Position numbers and translations under genes: made by a program. Positions 27,290 to 36,527 of a DNA stretch of 64,000 bases are shown piece after piece. The DNA is taken from assembly GCF_001758195.1 (NCBI RefSeq), contig NZ_MASR01000002.1, positions 186,001-250,000 on the forward strand, read 5' to 3'. Numbering within the stretch: the first letter of the stretch is position 1; each line of letters opens with the position of its first letter. The notes beneath the pieces were generated by a model. It was given only the letters and a program-made list of their open reading frames with translations. It had not been told where the DNA came from and searched no databases. The DNA is from Pseudohongiella acticola. GTDB taxonomy: Bacteria > Pseudomonadota > Gammaproteobacteria > Pseudomonadales > Pseudohongiellaceae.

Positions 27290-28385
27290 TCACAATCCCA
27301 TTTTTAAACTGGCTTCAATGAAGCGATCCAGGTCACCGTTGAGTACGGCGCCGGTATTGGTGTTTTCCACATTGGTACGCAGGTCCTTGATGCGCGACTG
27401 GTCCAGCACATAGGAGCGGATCTGACTGCCCCAGCCAATGTCGGCCTTGTCAGCTTCCACCGCCTGTGCCTCCTCTCTGCGTTTGAGCTCTTCCAGCTCG
27501 TACAGCTTCGCCTTCAACTGTTTGATGGCCTGGTCCTTGTTCTTGTGCTGTGAACGCTGATTCTGGCACTGCACCACGATACCGGTCGGCTCATGAGTCA
27601 GGCGAATGGCGGAATCGGTCGTGTTAACGTGCTGTCCGCCGGCGCCACTAGACCGGAATGTATCCACGCGGACCTGCGACATATCAAGATCGATTTCAAT
27701 ATCATCATCAATTTCCGGCGACACAAACACTGAACTGAATGAGGTATGGCGTCTGTTGCCGGAATCGTAAGGTGACTTTCTGACCAGGCGGTGTACGCCG
27801 GTTTCAGTACGCAACCAGCCAAACGCATATTCACCGCCAAAATGCAGGGTTGCCCCCTTGATGCCGGCAACCTCGCCCGAGGACACATCCATGACTTCAA
27901 CGTCGAAGCCTTTGTCTTCGCCCCAGCGCATGTACATACGCATCAGCATTTCAGCCCAGTCCTGTGCTTCGGTGCCACCGGAACCGGCCTGAATTTCCAG
28001 ATAGGCGCCGTTGGCGTCCATCTTGCCCGAGAACATGCGGCGGAATTCCAGTGCGTTAAGCTGGGTCTCCAGCTCATTCAGCTCAGACACGACTTCTTCG
28101 TGAAGTTCAGCGTCATTCTCTTCTTTTACCAACTGCAACAACTCAAGGTTATCGGCCAGACCGGTGTAAAGCCGGTCGATGGTGCCGACCACCAGTTCCA
28201 GGCTGGCCCGCTCACGTCCCAGCGCCTGCGCCAGTTCAGGATTATCCCAGACTGTAGATTCGCCCAGCTCCAGCTCGACCTCGGTCAGCCGTTCCTTTTT
28301 GGTATCGTAGTCAAAGATACCCCCTGAGCGTATCGGTACGCTCGGTAAAGTCTTTGATCTTTTGGAGTAAAGGGCTAATTTCCAT
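27290..28385 (-). CDS. prfB: Peptide chain release factor 2 with programmed +1 frameshift
   Basis: RF2 terminates translation at UGA and UAA. A 24-codon leader frame starts with ATG at 28385 ([13 protein letters not shown]..) and stops at TGA 28311-28313 in the context AGGGGG-TAT-CTT-TGA-C. This is the canonical autoregulatory signal: an internal Shine-Dalgarno, a slippery CTT and an in-frame TGA. After the +1 shift the frame continues to 27290, total ~364 residues. The catalytic motif [15 protein letters not shown] is intact. The stop-codon-reading tripeptide, normally SPF, reads SPY here (27777-27785). lysS follows 4 bp downstream. A simple ORF call would miss the N-terminal part. Confidence 0.95.
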
Positions 28386-28565
28386 GAAATATCCTGTCAA
28401 AACGCGATAGAAAATGCGAAAAAATGCGATAAAGTGCGCGGGCAAAATCACAAGAGCGGCATTTTACACCACTCAGCCCCGCTTTTCACACGGCGATTAC
28501 CGGCCCGGCCGCCTCACGCCTGTACTGGCAACGCCGGATCATGCAAATACGGTACAATCAGCGCC

Positions 28566-30578
28566 ATGACAAAACCTGCAGCCAGCAAACCATCCGCCAA
28601 CAGACCGCCCTCCAACATTGAGAATGCCCATATCAGCTGGCAGGAAGACGGTGCGCCCTACTCCCCGGACTACGATGATGTCTATTTTTCCCGTCAGGGC
28701 GGCATGGCGGAGACCGACCATGTCTTTCTCACGGCCAATAACCTGCAGGCGCGATGGCGGACCGCAGACCAGCATCCTGATGCCGGTGTATTCACCATAG
28801 CCGAACTGGGTTTTGGTACCGGCCTGAATTTCCTGAGCTGCTGGCGTTTGTGGCAACAGACCGCCTGTAAGCGCCTGCGACTGCATTTCATCAGTTGTGA
28901 AAAACACCCACTTAGCGTCGACGCCCTGCACCAGGCGTTGTCGCAGTGGCCTGAACTGAGTGACCTCAGTGTGCAATTGCTGTCACATTATCCCGACCAC
29001 AGCGGTGGCTACCATCGCCTGCTATTGCGCGCGGGGAATAACCAATCAAACCGTGTCGTGCTGGATCTGTATTACGGTGACGCACTGACGCTGCTGCAGC
29101 AACAGTCGAGTGCGCAGGCACGCGTTGACGCCTGGTTTCTGGATGGTTTCAGCCCGGCTCACAACCCGGATTTATGGAGCGATGCCATGCTGGCCGGCAT
29201 CGCTGCATTGAGCCGACCGGGCACAACACTGAGCAGTTACAGTGTCACCGGGCGTGTGGTCAGAGCCTTGCGTGTGCTCGATTTTGACGTTGAAAAACGC
29301 CCGGGCTTTGGCGCCAAACGGCAGATGCTGTTCGCTCGCAAGGCGCAAGCGCCTGATTCACCACCCGAACCCAGCCTGACAAACAACGTGCAACATGCCG
29401 TGGTCATTGGTGCCGGTCTTGCCGGTGCCACCGTTGCCCGGGCGTTGGCCGATCGTGGTATTCGCGTCACCGTACTGGAACAACTTCCCGCTATCGCCAG
29501 GGGTGCCTCAGGTAACGCTCAGGCCATTGTACAGATGCGCTTGAACCGGCAGGCTGACACCCACTGGCAATTTCACCTGCACAGCTATCTGTTCGCACTG
29601 CGCTACTATCGGGATCTGGCCGCGATCAGTGACAATGCCATTGCCTGGCACAGTTGCGGCGTCCTGACACTGGACAGTGCCTACACCAATACCCGACATC
29701 AGGCAGGCAATGCTGCGCGCCGGCGCGAGCCGGATGCCTATGCGCATTACCCGACCCGATTGTTGCGTCGTGTCAGTGCCGGGGAAAGCAGGGAGATTTG
29801 TGGCATCGATCTGACTGAAGACGGCTACCTGCAACCGCAAGGCGGCTGGCTGAACCCGGCAGCCACCTGCCGCGTCTGTCTCGAACATCCTCTTATCACC
29901 GTTCGCCGCAATGTCCGTGTGGCCGCCATCAGCAATAACGCTGGCCGCTGGCAGTGCCTGGACGACCATCAGCAACCAATGAGCGACAGCGATGTTCTGG
30001 TCGTGGCCAACAGCTACCTGGCTCGCGAGTTCCAGCAGTCTGCCACCTATCCGGTAACCGCGCTGCGCGGGCAAATTACCGAGGTAGCGGCAAGCGACGC
30101 CAGCGCAGCGCTGAAAATGGTTGTCTGTACTGAAAGATACCTGGCACCAGCGAACAGCGACGGGCTGCATTGCATCGGTGCCAGCTACGTTAAAAACAGT
30201 ACTGCCACTGACTTGAGTGAGAACGAACAGGCGGAAAATCTGGAGAAGTCAGCACTGATTCGGCAGCCGGTAAACCTTGGCGCACCTGCCGGGCTTAGCG
30301 GCCGCGCCAGTGTTCGCGGCGGCTCTGGCGACTATATGCCCATTGCCGGCGTGGTACCTGATCCGGATTTGGATGGGACAGACCCTGCGCCGCTGCCCGG
30401 ACTGTTTATCAGTACCGGTCATGGCTCACATGGCACGGCAAGCTGCCCGATCCTGGCCGAGCATATTGCCTGTCTGGCACTGGCAGAAGCCAGCCCACTG
30501 CCTGTAGCACTGGCCGAGTGTATTGCGCCGATGCGTTTCATTCGGCGACAACGGCGTCGTCAGCTAAAGTCGAACTGA
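28566..30578 (+). CDS. mnmC: Bifunctional tRNA mnm5s2U biosynthesis protein MnmC
   Basis: About 670 residues from the ATG at 28566; an upstream in-frame start at 28434 lacks family similarity. The N-terminal MnmD methyltransferase (IAELGFGTGLNFLSCW SAM loop, WFLDGFSPAHNPDLWS) is followed by the C-terminal FAD oxidoreductase (AVVIGAGLAGATVARALADRG). Together they convert cmnm5s2U34 to mnm5s2U34 in certain tRNAs. TACAAT at about 28552 may be a -10 element. It ends 1 bp before the convergent M18 aminopeptidase. Confidence 0.95.
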   Translation: MTKPAASKPSANRPPSNIENAHISWQEDGAPYSPDYDDVYFSRQGGMAETDHVFLTANNLQARWRTADQHPDAGVFTIAELGFGTGLNFLSCWRLWQQTACKRLRLHFISCEKHPLSVDALHQALSQWPELSDLSVQLLSHYPDHSGGYHRLLLRAGNNQSNRVVLDLYYGDALTLLQQQSSAQARVDAWFLDGFSPAHNPDLWSDAMLAGIAALSRPGTTLSSYSVTGRVVRALRVLDFDVEKRPGFGAKRQMLFARKAQAPDSPPEPSLTNNVQHAVVIGAGLAGATVARALADRGIRVTVLEQLPAIARGASGNAQAIVQMRLNRQADTHWQFHLHSYLFALRYYRDLAAISDNAIAWHSCGVLTLDSAYTNTRHQAGNAARRREPDAYAHYPTRLLRRVSAGESREICGIDLTEDGYLQPQGGWLNPAATCRVCLEHPLITVRRNVRVAAISNNAGRWQCLDDHQQPMSDSDVLVVANSYLAREFQQSATYPVTALRGQITEVAASDASAALKMVVCTERYLAPANSDGLHCIGASYVKNSTATDLSENEQAENLEKSALIRQPVNLGAPAGLSGRASVRGGSGDYMPIAGVVPDPDLDGTDPAPLPGLFISTGHGSHGTASCPILAEHIACLALAEASPLPVALAECIAPMRFIRRQRRRQLKSN

Positions 30579-30579
30579 T

Positions 30580-31905
30580 TCAGGACTGGAAAAAACGTTT
30601 GACGACGCGCGCCAGGTACCAGGCATCATCGCTGCCGGCCAGTTCACGAATCGAATGCATGCCGTAGGTCGGCACTCCAATATCGATGGTCTCGACACCA
30701 AGGCCGGCGGCCGTGATCGGGCCAATGGTGCTGCCACAACCCATATCGCTGCGCACAACAAAGGATTGCACCGGTACTTCGCTCTGCACGCACAGACTTT
30801 TGAACAGTGCCGTGGTACGGCTGTTGGTAGCATAGCGCTGATTGGCATTGACCTTGATAACAGGCCCCTGATTCAACAAAGGTCCGTGGTTATTGTCATG
30901 CTTGTCAGCGAAGTTGGGATGCAGGCCATGGGCATTGTCGATGGACAAAAACAGGGAGCGACGTATCATGCGCTCGACAGCTTCGGGGGCATCGCCTGCG
31001 CTCAATTGTGCACTGATACGTGCCAGCACGGAACGCAGGAACGGCCCTTGTGCGCCACAGGAGGAATTGCTGCCAACCTCTTCATGGTCATTACAGACCA
31101 GAAGCGCAAAATTCTCTGCCTGCGTACTGTCATCCGCCAATAGAGCCTGCTGTCCCACATAACAGCTCAGCAGATTATCAAGCCGCGCCGACGCAATGAA
31201 GTCTTCATGCAAACCCACCATGGCCGGGGCTTGGGTGTCATAAAAATAAAGCTCATGAGCCAGCACACTGTCCACATCATCAATGCTCTGTTGTGCGCTC
31301 AAGGCATCAATAATCCAGCGATTGAAGTCAAAGTCTGCGGCCGATGCCTGTAACGCCAGTACCGGCGGCAGATCTTTCTGGGCGTTGATGGTGCGATTGC
31401 TGTTGGCTTCACGGTCCAGATGGATGGCCAGACTCGGGACTGTAGCCAGTGGTCGCTGCCAGTCCAGCAATGCAGACCCCAGCGACCCATCAGACCGGCG
31501 ATATTCCACCCGGCCGGCCAGCGACAGGTCGCGATCAAACCAGGGCGCCAGTAATGCTCCGCCATACACCTCGACGGCAAACTGTAATGCGTTACCGGTT
31601 TGCGGGCTGGTCGGCATCACTGCATTGGGTTTGAGCTTGAGACAGGGGCTGTCAGTATGCGCACCGCTCATCCGGAAACCGGATTCAGCAGGATCTCCCG
31701 ATCCCAGGGTAAAGGCGATAACAGACGATCCATTACGCTGCACAAGATAGCGCCCACCAGGCTTAAGGTGCCATGTATCTTCTTCTTGCAATAACTCAAA
31801 TCCGGCCGTATGCAAGGTCGACTGCATGGTTGTCACAGCGTGAAACGGTGTTGGTGACTGCTGCAGAAACTGCAGCAGTCCCTGATTAAACGAATGTTTA
31901 TCCAC
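30580..31905 (-). CDS. apeB: M18 family aminopeptidase
   Basis: 441 residues, dinuclear-metal aminopeptidase of the aspartyl aminopeptidase type. Metal-binding and catalytic motifs are in order: SGAHTDSPCLKLKPN, NDHEEVGSNSSCGAQG, SIDNAHGLHPN and the C-terminal GCGSTIGPITAAGLGVETIDIG with a GMHSIRE ligand His. Cytoplasmic. The apeB name follows Pseudomonas usage. Convergent with mnmC with no intergenic room. Confidence 0.92.
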   Translation of the reverse strand: MDKHSFNQGLLQFLQQSPTPFHAVTTMQSTLHTAGFELLQEEDTWHLKPGGRYLVQRNGSSVIAFTLGSGDPAESGFRMSGAHTDSPCLKLKPNAVMPTSPQTGNALQFAVEVYGGALLAPWFDRDLSLAGRVEYRRSDGSLGSALLDWQRPLATVPSLAIHLDREANSNRTINAQKDLPPVLALQASAADFDFNRWIIDALSAQQSIDDVDSVLAHELYFYDTQAPAMVGLHEDFIASARLDNLLSCYVGQQALLADDSTQAENFALLVCNDHEEVGSNSSCGAQGPFLRSVLARISAQLSAGDAPEAVERMIRRSLFLSIDNAHGLHPNFADKHDNNHGPLLNQGPVIKVNANQRYATNSRTTALFKSLCVQSEVPVQSFVVRSDMGCGSTIGPITAAGLGVETIDIGVPTYGMHSIRELAGSDDAWYLARVVKRFFQS

Positions 31906-31953
31906 GATAGTCCTGTACTCGGGAGATTTAGCTGATGTTTGGGGTCAACGCTC

Positions 31954-32012
31954 GGCTCTTAAGGGTTTACCCTCTTAAAGGATTGGCTCTTAAGGGTTGG
32001 CTCTCAAGGGTT
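31954..32012. repeat. Degenerate 14-16-bp tandem repeat at the 3' end of the FKBP gene
   Basis: Units GGCTCTTAAGGGTT at 31954 and 31985 and GGCTCTCAAGGGTT at 31999, with a more diverged unit at 31969. The last unit supplies the final codons and stop of the FKBP gene. AAGGGT and ACCCT also pair as a small hairpin. Confidence 0.75.
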
Positions 32013-32699
32013 GACTTCAAGCAGCTCCACTTCAAATATCAAGGTTGAATGCGGAGGGATCGGGCCTGAACCACCGGGGCCATACGCCAGCTCCGAAGGA
32101 ATGAACAGGCGCCATTTGTCACCGGGCTGCATCAGTTGCAGACCTTCAGTCCAACCCGGGATAACCTGATTCAGGACAAATTCGGCCGGCTCACCGCGTT
32201 CAATGGAGCTGTCAAAAACATCTCCATTAACAAAACTGCCTTCGTAATGTGCCAGCACTGAATCGGTAGGCTGTGGCGAGGGGCCACTCTCCGGGCCGGA
32301 CTCAAGAACCAGATACTGCAAGCCGGACGCTGTTGTGGTAACACCCTCTTCCTGCGCATTGGTGGCCAGGAACGCTTCGCTTTCCGCCCGCGCTGCTTCC
32401 TGCTCCGCCTCAGCGCGATCCATCAACTGCTGCTGAAAACTTGTCAGTGCCTGCATCATCTGGTCTTCGCTCAATTGCGGCTCACCAGCGACAATGTCCC
32501 TGAATCCGACAATAAAGGCATCCAGATCGATGTCGTCGGTCAGGCCCTGCATGACCAGCCCCTGTCCGATATTGACACCAATACTGTAGCTGATCTGGGT
32601 GCTTTCATCGGTCAGATCAAGCTCCTGAGCCTGCGCAGATCCAGCCAGTGCAGCCAGCGACACCGCCAGGCTCAGGCCCGTGGCACGAATAGTTTTCAT
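32004..32699 (-). CDS. FKBP-type peptidyl-prolyl isomerase, periplasmic (FkpA/Mip-like)
   Basis: 231 residues. A Sec signal (MKTIRATGLSLAVSLAALAGSAQAQ) is followed by an N-terminal helical dimerisation domain (YSIGVNIGQGLVMQGLTDDIDLDAFIVGFRD). A long helix rich in A/E/Q and a C-terminal FKBP domain (VLAHYEGSFVNGDVFDSS, WTEGLQLMQPGDKWRLFIPSELAYG, IPPHSTLIFEVELLEV) complete it. Periplasmic folding chaperone/isomerase. The stop codon lies inside the tandem repeat at 31954-32012. Confidence 0.93.
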   Translation of the reverse strand: MKTIRATGLSLAVSLAALAGSAQAQELDLTDESTQISYSIGVNIGQGLVMQGLTDDIDLDAFIVGFRDIVAGEPQLSEDQMMQALTSFQQQLMDRAEAEQEAARAESEAFLATNAQEEGVTTTASGLQYLVLESGPESGPSPQPTDSVLAHYEGSFVNGDVFDSSIERGEPAEFVLNQVIPGWTEGLQLMQPGDKWRLFIPSELAYGPGGSGPIPPHSTLIFEVELLEVNP

Positions 32700-32842
32700 A
32701 GTATTATCCTGTCTTGGTGGTAAATTCAGTTAACGGGCAGCATACTAAACCGACTGCGAGCCGATTTCCAGTGTACAGATTGCCGGCCAGCCCGTATGCT
32801 TTCAGTCCTCAACTACCCATTCAGTCACGGATTACCACGGCC

Positions 32843-33457
32843 ATGGACGTACAAAACGCCTTAATCTCACCTGTCACAGCGACTGCCGCAGAGGCAGCGG
32901 GCCAATCCATCCAGACGCCCACCCGAACGGCCACACAACCACACGCAAAATTTCGGGTGCTGGCGCTAATCATGCTGGTATTGTGCGCGCTATTGCTGGC
33001 CAACTGCTCGCGTAAGTTCTCGGTCAGCGTTAACCAGAATGTGCTGTACGATCCGCGTCCTGGCCACGCTGTTACTGTCACCGACGCCGGTCTGCAAAGC
33101 TGTGTAAATGTCGCCATGCGTGACGGTAGCCTCGACAACGCCGACGATGTGCAGATACTTGCCTGTCCGGCGCTGGAGATTGAATCACTGGGCGGCATAA
33201 CCCAGTTGCAGAACCTGCGTTATCTGGATCTGGCCGGCAATCAGTTGGAACATCTGGACGAGCTGCGCCGTTTGAACCGATTAAGTTCGGTCAATGCGCC
33301 CAACAACGCCCTGACCGATATTTCCGGCCTGCTGTCCATTGCTTCTCTTACCAGCGCCGTACTGACCGGCAACACCGGCATACCCTGCGATCAGCTGGAT
33401 ACACTGGCGCAAAAACTGGGTCAGAACCTGCTCCGCCCCGCCAGCTGTGTTGAATAG
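32843..33457 (+). CDS. Leucine-rich-repeat envelope protein
   Basis: About 204 residues from the ATG at 32843; an in-frame upstream start at 32714 has no support. A ~37-residue polar N-terminus precedes one hydrophobic segment (VLALIMLVLCALLLANC) that ends in a lipobox-like LLANC. The C-terminal half has about four LRRs (LGGITQLQNLRYLDLAGNQLEHLDELRRLNRLSSVNAPNNAL). It is probably anchored in the inner membrane with the LRRs in the periplasm; if translation begins at the internal Met it could be a lipoprotein. No function is known. Confidence 0.65.
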   Translation: MDVQNALISPVTATAAEAAGQSIQTPTRTATQPHAKFRVLALIMLVLCALLLANCSRKFSVSVNQNVLYDPRPGHAVTVTDAGLQSCVNVAMRDGSLDNADDVQILACPALEIESLGGITQLQNLRYLDLAGNQLEHLDELRRLNRLSSVNAPNNALTDISGLLSIASLTSAVLTGNTGIPCDQLDTLAQKLGQNLLRPASCVE

Positions 33458-33518
33458 CAGGCGCATCAGTCCGGGCAGGGGCAACAATCTGCTGCTTGTC
33501 GGAGTCAGGTGGCCGGAA

Positions 33519-34175
33519 TCAAACAGTGGCTGGCGCAGCGCTGGCAGGCACACCACTGTGGAAACGAAATTCATCATCCTCTGATTCGATCAGGTCTTTT
33601 TCCACTCTCAGAAAATACTGCACACGAGGCTGGATATCCTCGTCAGTGTATTGCGCTGCCAATGCCAGGTAATCCTTGTAGTGACGTGCCTCAGAGCGCA
33701 ACAGACTGACATAGAACTTAGCCAGTTTGTCGTCAAGCAACGGTGCCAGGGTGGCAAAGCGTTCGCAGGATCGGGCTTCAACAATGGCGCCGACGATGAG
33801 ACTGTCGGTCAGCGCTTCTTCGCGCTTGTCAGTGCGCATGTGTTCGCGCAGACCGGCCGCGTACCGCGAAGGACCAATGCGCTGATAACTGATGCCGCGC
33901 TCGGCCATCAAACCAACGACCTGTTCAAAGTGCAACAGTTCCTCGCGCGCCAGCTGTGACATTTTGGTCAGCAGATCGGTGTGCGCGACATGACGGTACA
34001 TCAACCCCATGGCATTGGATGCTGCCTTTTTTTCACAGTTGGCATGATCGATCAATAACAATGGTTGATTCTGCAGTGCCCAGTCGAGCCAGGCAACGGG
34101 CGTGGGGCAAAGCAGGAAAGCCTGCAGTTCCCTGCTCAGCTCAGTGGTGTCTTGTCGCTCATTCAGCGCGTTCAT
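33519..34175 (-). CDS. miaE: tRNA-(ms2io6A)-hydroxylase
   Basis: 218 residues from the ATG at 34175, which overlaps the rmuC 3' end by 17 bp; longer in-frame versions lie further inside rmuC. A di-iron ferritin-like monooxygenase hydroxylating ms2i6A37 of tRNAs. The carboxylate-bridged iron motifs EELLHFEQV and SEARHYKDY are seen, with CEKKAA and IVEARSCERF supplying the remaining ligands. O2-dependent, consistent with an aerobe. Confidence 0.93.
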   Translation of the reverse strand: MNALNERQDTTELSRELQAFLLCPTPVAWLDWALQNQPLLLIDHANCEKKAASNAMGLMYRHVAHTDLLTKMSQLAREELLHFEQVVGLMAERGISYQRIGPSRYAAGLREHMRTDKREEALTDSLIVGAIVEARSCERFATLAPLLDDKLAKFYVSLLRSEARHYKDYLALAAQYTDEDIQPRVQYFLRVEKDLIESEDDEFRFHSGVPASAAPATV

Positions 34176-35424
34176 CGCCATCATCCTCGTTATCATTTTC
34201 CAGGGCGCGCTCCAGTCGCGCCGCATCCTGCTGCTTGGTTGCCCGGGCACCCAGTGCTTTCAGGTGCTCGGTGCGACTGATCAGATTGCCCTTGCCGCTT
34301 TGCAGTTTATTCATGGCCGCGTCATAACTACGCTGGCTGGCGTCCAGCTTTCGGCCCAGGTCGTCCATGTCGGCAACAAAACCGACAAATTTGTCGTATA
34401 GCGCACCGGCGCGGCGGGCAATGTCCTGAGCATTCCGGCTCTGCTGCTCGTAGCGCCAGATATTCTGTATGGTACGCAAGGTGGCCAGCAGGGTTGACGG
34501 CCCCACCAGGACAATATTGCGCTCAAACGCCATATTGAACAGCGCCGGCTCATGCTGCAGCGCCTGCGAGAAAGCCGGTTCAATTGGTACAAACAACAGC
34601 ACAAAATCCAGCGAATTCACCTGTGGCAGGTTCTGGTACTGTTTCTCACTGAGCTGACGTACATGGTTTTTCATGGACGCGACGTGCTGTCGCAAATATT
34701 CTGCCTGCTCGTCAGCATCGTCCGACGAGCAATAACGTTCATAGGCCGTCAATGACACCTTGGCATCGATAATTACCTGTCGGTTGTCCGGCAGATACAC
34801 CACGACATCCGGCTGGCTGCGTCGGACATTGCCGGCGGCCGTGTGGTCACCCGGCACTGCATCAAGGCTGCGCTGGGTTTCGTATTGCTGACCTTCGATA
34901 AGTCCGGAGGCTTCCAGTATCGAGCTGAGAATGAATTCGCCCCAAGTGCCCTGGGTTTTGTTTTCACCTTTCAAGGCGCGAGTGAGATTGAGCGCGTCTT
35001 CGCTGATGCGTGCGTTGAGTACTTGCAGATTCCTGATTTCTTTTTCCAGCGAAAACCGTTCTCTGGCTTCCCGGTTATAGCTCTCTTCCACCTTTTTTTC
35101 GAAGCGGGTGATTTTATCCTGTAATGGAGACAGGATATCACCCAGGCGCTGGCGGCTGGTTTCGGAGAAGCGGCGGGTTTTTTCGTCCAGGACGTCACTG
35201 GCGAGCACACGAAATTGATCGCGTAACTCTTCACGCGCCTGCGTCAGCACTGTCAGTTTTTCCTGGGTCTGGGCTTTTTCCTGTTGCAGCAGGGTTTGCA
35301 GTTCCACGATACGGTCGCGGTAGCGCATGCGCAGGGCGAGACCCGTGATCAGCGCCCCCAGCAGCAGTGCTACCGCAGCCATGCCGAGGGCTAGAACCAG
35401 CGACACTGATTCTGTCATGGACAC
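34159..35424 (-). CDS. rmuC: DNA recombination protein RmuC
   Basis: 421 residues. An N-terminal membrane helix (LVLALGMAAVALLLGALITGL) is followed by a coiled coil (~35-140) and then the RmuC nuclease-like domain: GTWGEFILSSILEASGL, PDVVVYLPDNRQVIIDAKVSL with the DAK catalytic-type motif, and VLLFVPIEPAFSQAL. RmuC limits DNA inversion and recombination. It overlaps miaE and follows bamC by 2 bp, so is probably in the dapA-bamC-rmuC-miaE operon. Confidence 0.93.
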   Translation of the reverse strand: MSMTESVSLVLALGMAAVALLLGALITGLALRMRYRDRIVELQTLLQQEKAQTQEKLTVLTQAREELRDQFRVLASDVLDEKTRRFSETSRQRLGDILSPLQDKITRFEKKVEESYNREARERFSLEKEIRNLQVLNARISEDALNLTRALKGENKTQGTWGEFILSSILEASGLIEGQQYETQRSLDAVPGDHTAAGNVRRSQPDVVVYLPDNRQVIIDAKVSLTAYERYCSSDDADEQAEYLRQHVASMKNHVRQLSEKQYQNLPQVNSLDFVLLFVPIEPAFSQALQHEPALFNMAFERNIVLVGPSTLLATLRTIQNIWRYEQQSRNAQDIARRAGALYDKFVGFVADMDDLGRKLDASQRSYDAAMNKLQSGKGNLISRTEHLKALGARATKQQDAARLERALENDNEDDGDERAE

Positions 35425-35426
35425 CG

Positions 35427-36506
35427 TCAGATAAGATTATCGTTAATGGTGCGTATCAACAGATCCTGCTGGTACGGCGCAGGCTGTCCGGATGCAGGCT
35501 CGGCCTGTACCGTGATGATCTCCCCTGCTTCTTCCACGATGATATCGAAGTTGATCACTTCTTCGTCACCGCCGCGACCAAACAGGCGACCAAAGAAACC
35601 AGGCTCGTCTTCATCTTCTGCACCCGAAAACGCGACATTAAAACGCAGCGCATCACGGTCGGAGTCCAGCACCTCAATATTGGCGTTGTTGATGGCCTGG
35701 TTCAACTGACTCCACGCACGATCAATGTCCAGGTCCAGCTCCAGCCGCGTGTCTCCGGCGCTTGCCGAGATCACGCGTGCCTTGCCCTGAGCTTCGATAC
35801 TGCCCGCCAGCATGGAGACTGACGACGCCCGGTACAGGTCGGTACGGTCGGCCAGGTATAAAGAGATGGACGCCAGAATGGTGTTTTCCCGCTCCTGACT
35901 ATCCGATTCTTCGGGAAACTGCGCGGGCTCATCGGGAGCGCTTTCACCGTTGTCACTGACATGGCGAACATAGATTTCCGAATTGCCTGCATGCAGGCCC
36001 GGTTCTACCCACACCTGATACTTATGCCGCAGGTCGGTATCTGGCTGCGGTAACCAGACTGTTTCCAGCACACCTGTTTCAGCGCTCTCCATGCTCAGGG
36101 CAATTTCTTCTGTCGACCAGTAATCGCGTAATCGCGGCCATACCTGACCACTGGTAGCACCGATCACGATCCATGCACGTTCGCCGAAGCGCTGCACCAC
36201 AACCCCTTCACGCACGCGCGCATCAATGGGTTTGGGCGCCGGCGGCACGATGTAAACGTCGCGGTCGCCAGGCGTTATTTCGGGAATGTAATAAAGTTCG
36301 TCAATTGTGTAGCTGTCCAGTTCCGGCGGAATCTCCATGGTCGGGGTTATTTCCGCCTGCAGGTACTCACCCTGCCGGTCACGCAACCAGCCATCCTCAC
36401 CCCCTACGCCAAGCCAGGAGCAGGCACTGACACTGGTCGCCGCAGCCAGCAGGGCCAGGGTACGTAACAATCGGGCTTTATTTAGGGGGGTGCTCACTGA
36501 CAACAT
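35427..36506 (-). CDS. bamC: Outer membrane assembly lipoprotein BamC
   Basis: 359 residues. Signal with lipobox ending at Cys29 (ATSVSACSW). Residues after it are the unstructured BamD-binding region (GEYLQAEITPTMEIPPEL), then two helix-grip domains (GERAWIVIGATSGQVWPRLRDYW; DIDRAWSQLNQAINNANIEVLDSD). The linker is longer and more acidic than in E. coli. Part of the BAM complex in the outer membrane. It starts 21 bp after dapA, the classic dapA-bamC pair. Confidence 0.93.
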   Translation of the reverse strand: MLSVSTPLNKARLLRTLALLAAATSVSACSWLGVGGEDGWLRDRQGEYLQAEITPTMEIPPELDSYTIDELYYIPEITPGDRDVYIVPPAPKPIDARVREGVVVQRFGERAWIVIGATSGQVWPRLRDYWSTEEIALSMESAETGVLETVWLPQPDTDLRHKYQVWVEPGLHAGNSEIYVRHVSDNGESAPDEPAQFPEESDSQERENTILASISLYLADRTDLYRASSVSMLAGSIEAQGKARVISASAGDTRLELDLDIDRAWSQLNQAINNANIEVLDSDRDALRFNVAFSGAEDEDEPGFFGRLFGRGGDEEVINFDIIVEEAGEIITVQAEPASGQPAPYQQDLLIRTINDNLI

Positions 36507-36527
36507 GTATTTTTAACCTGTGACGAA

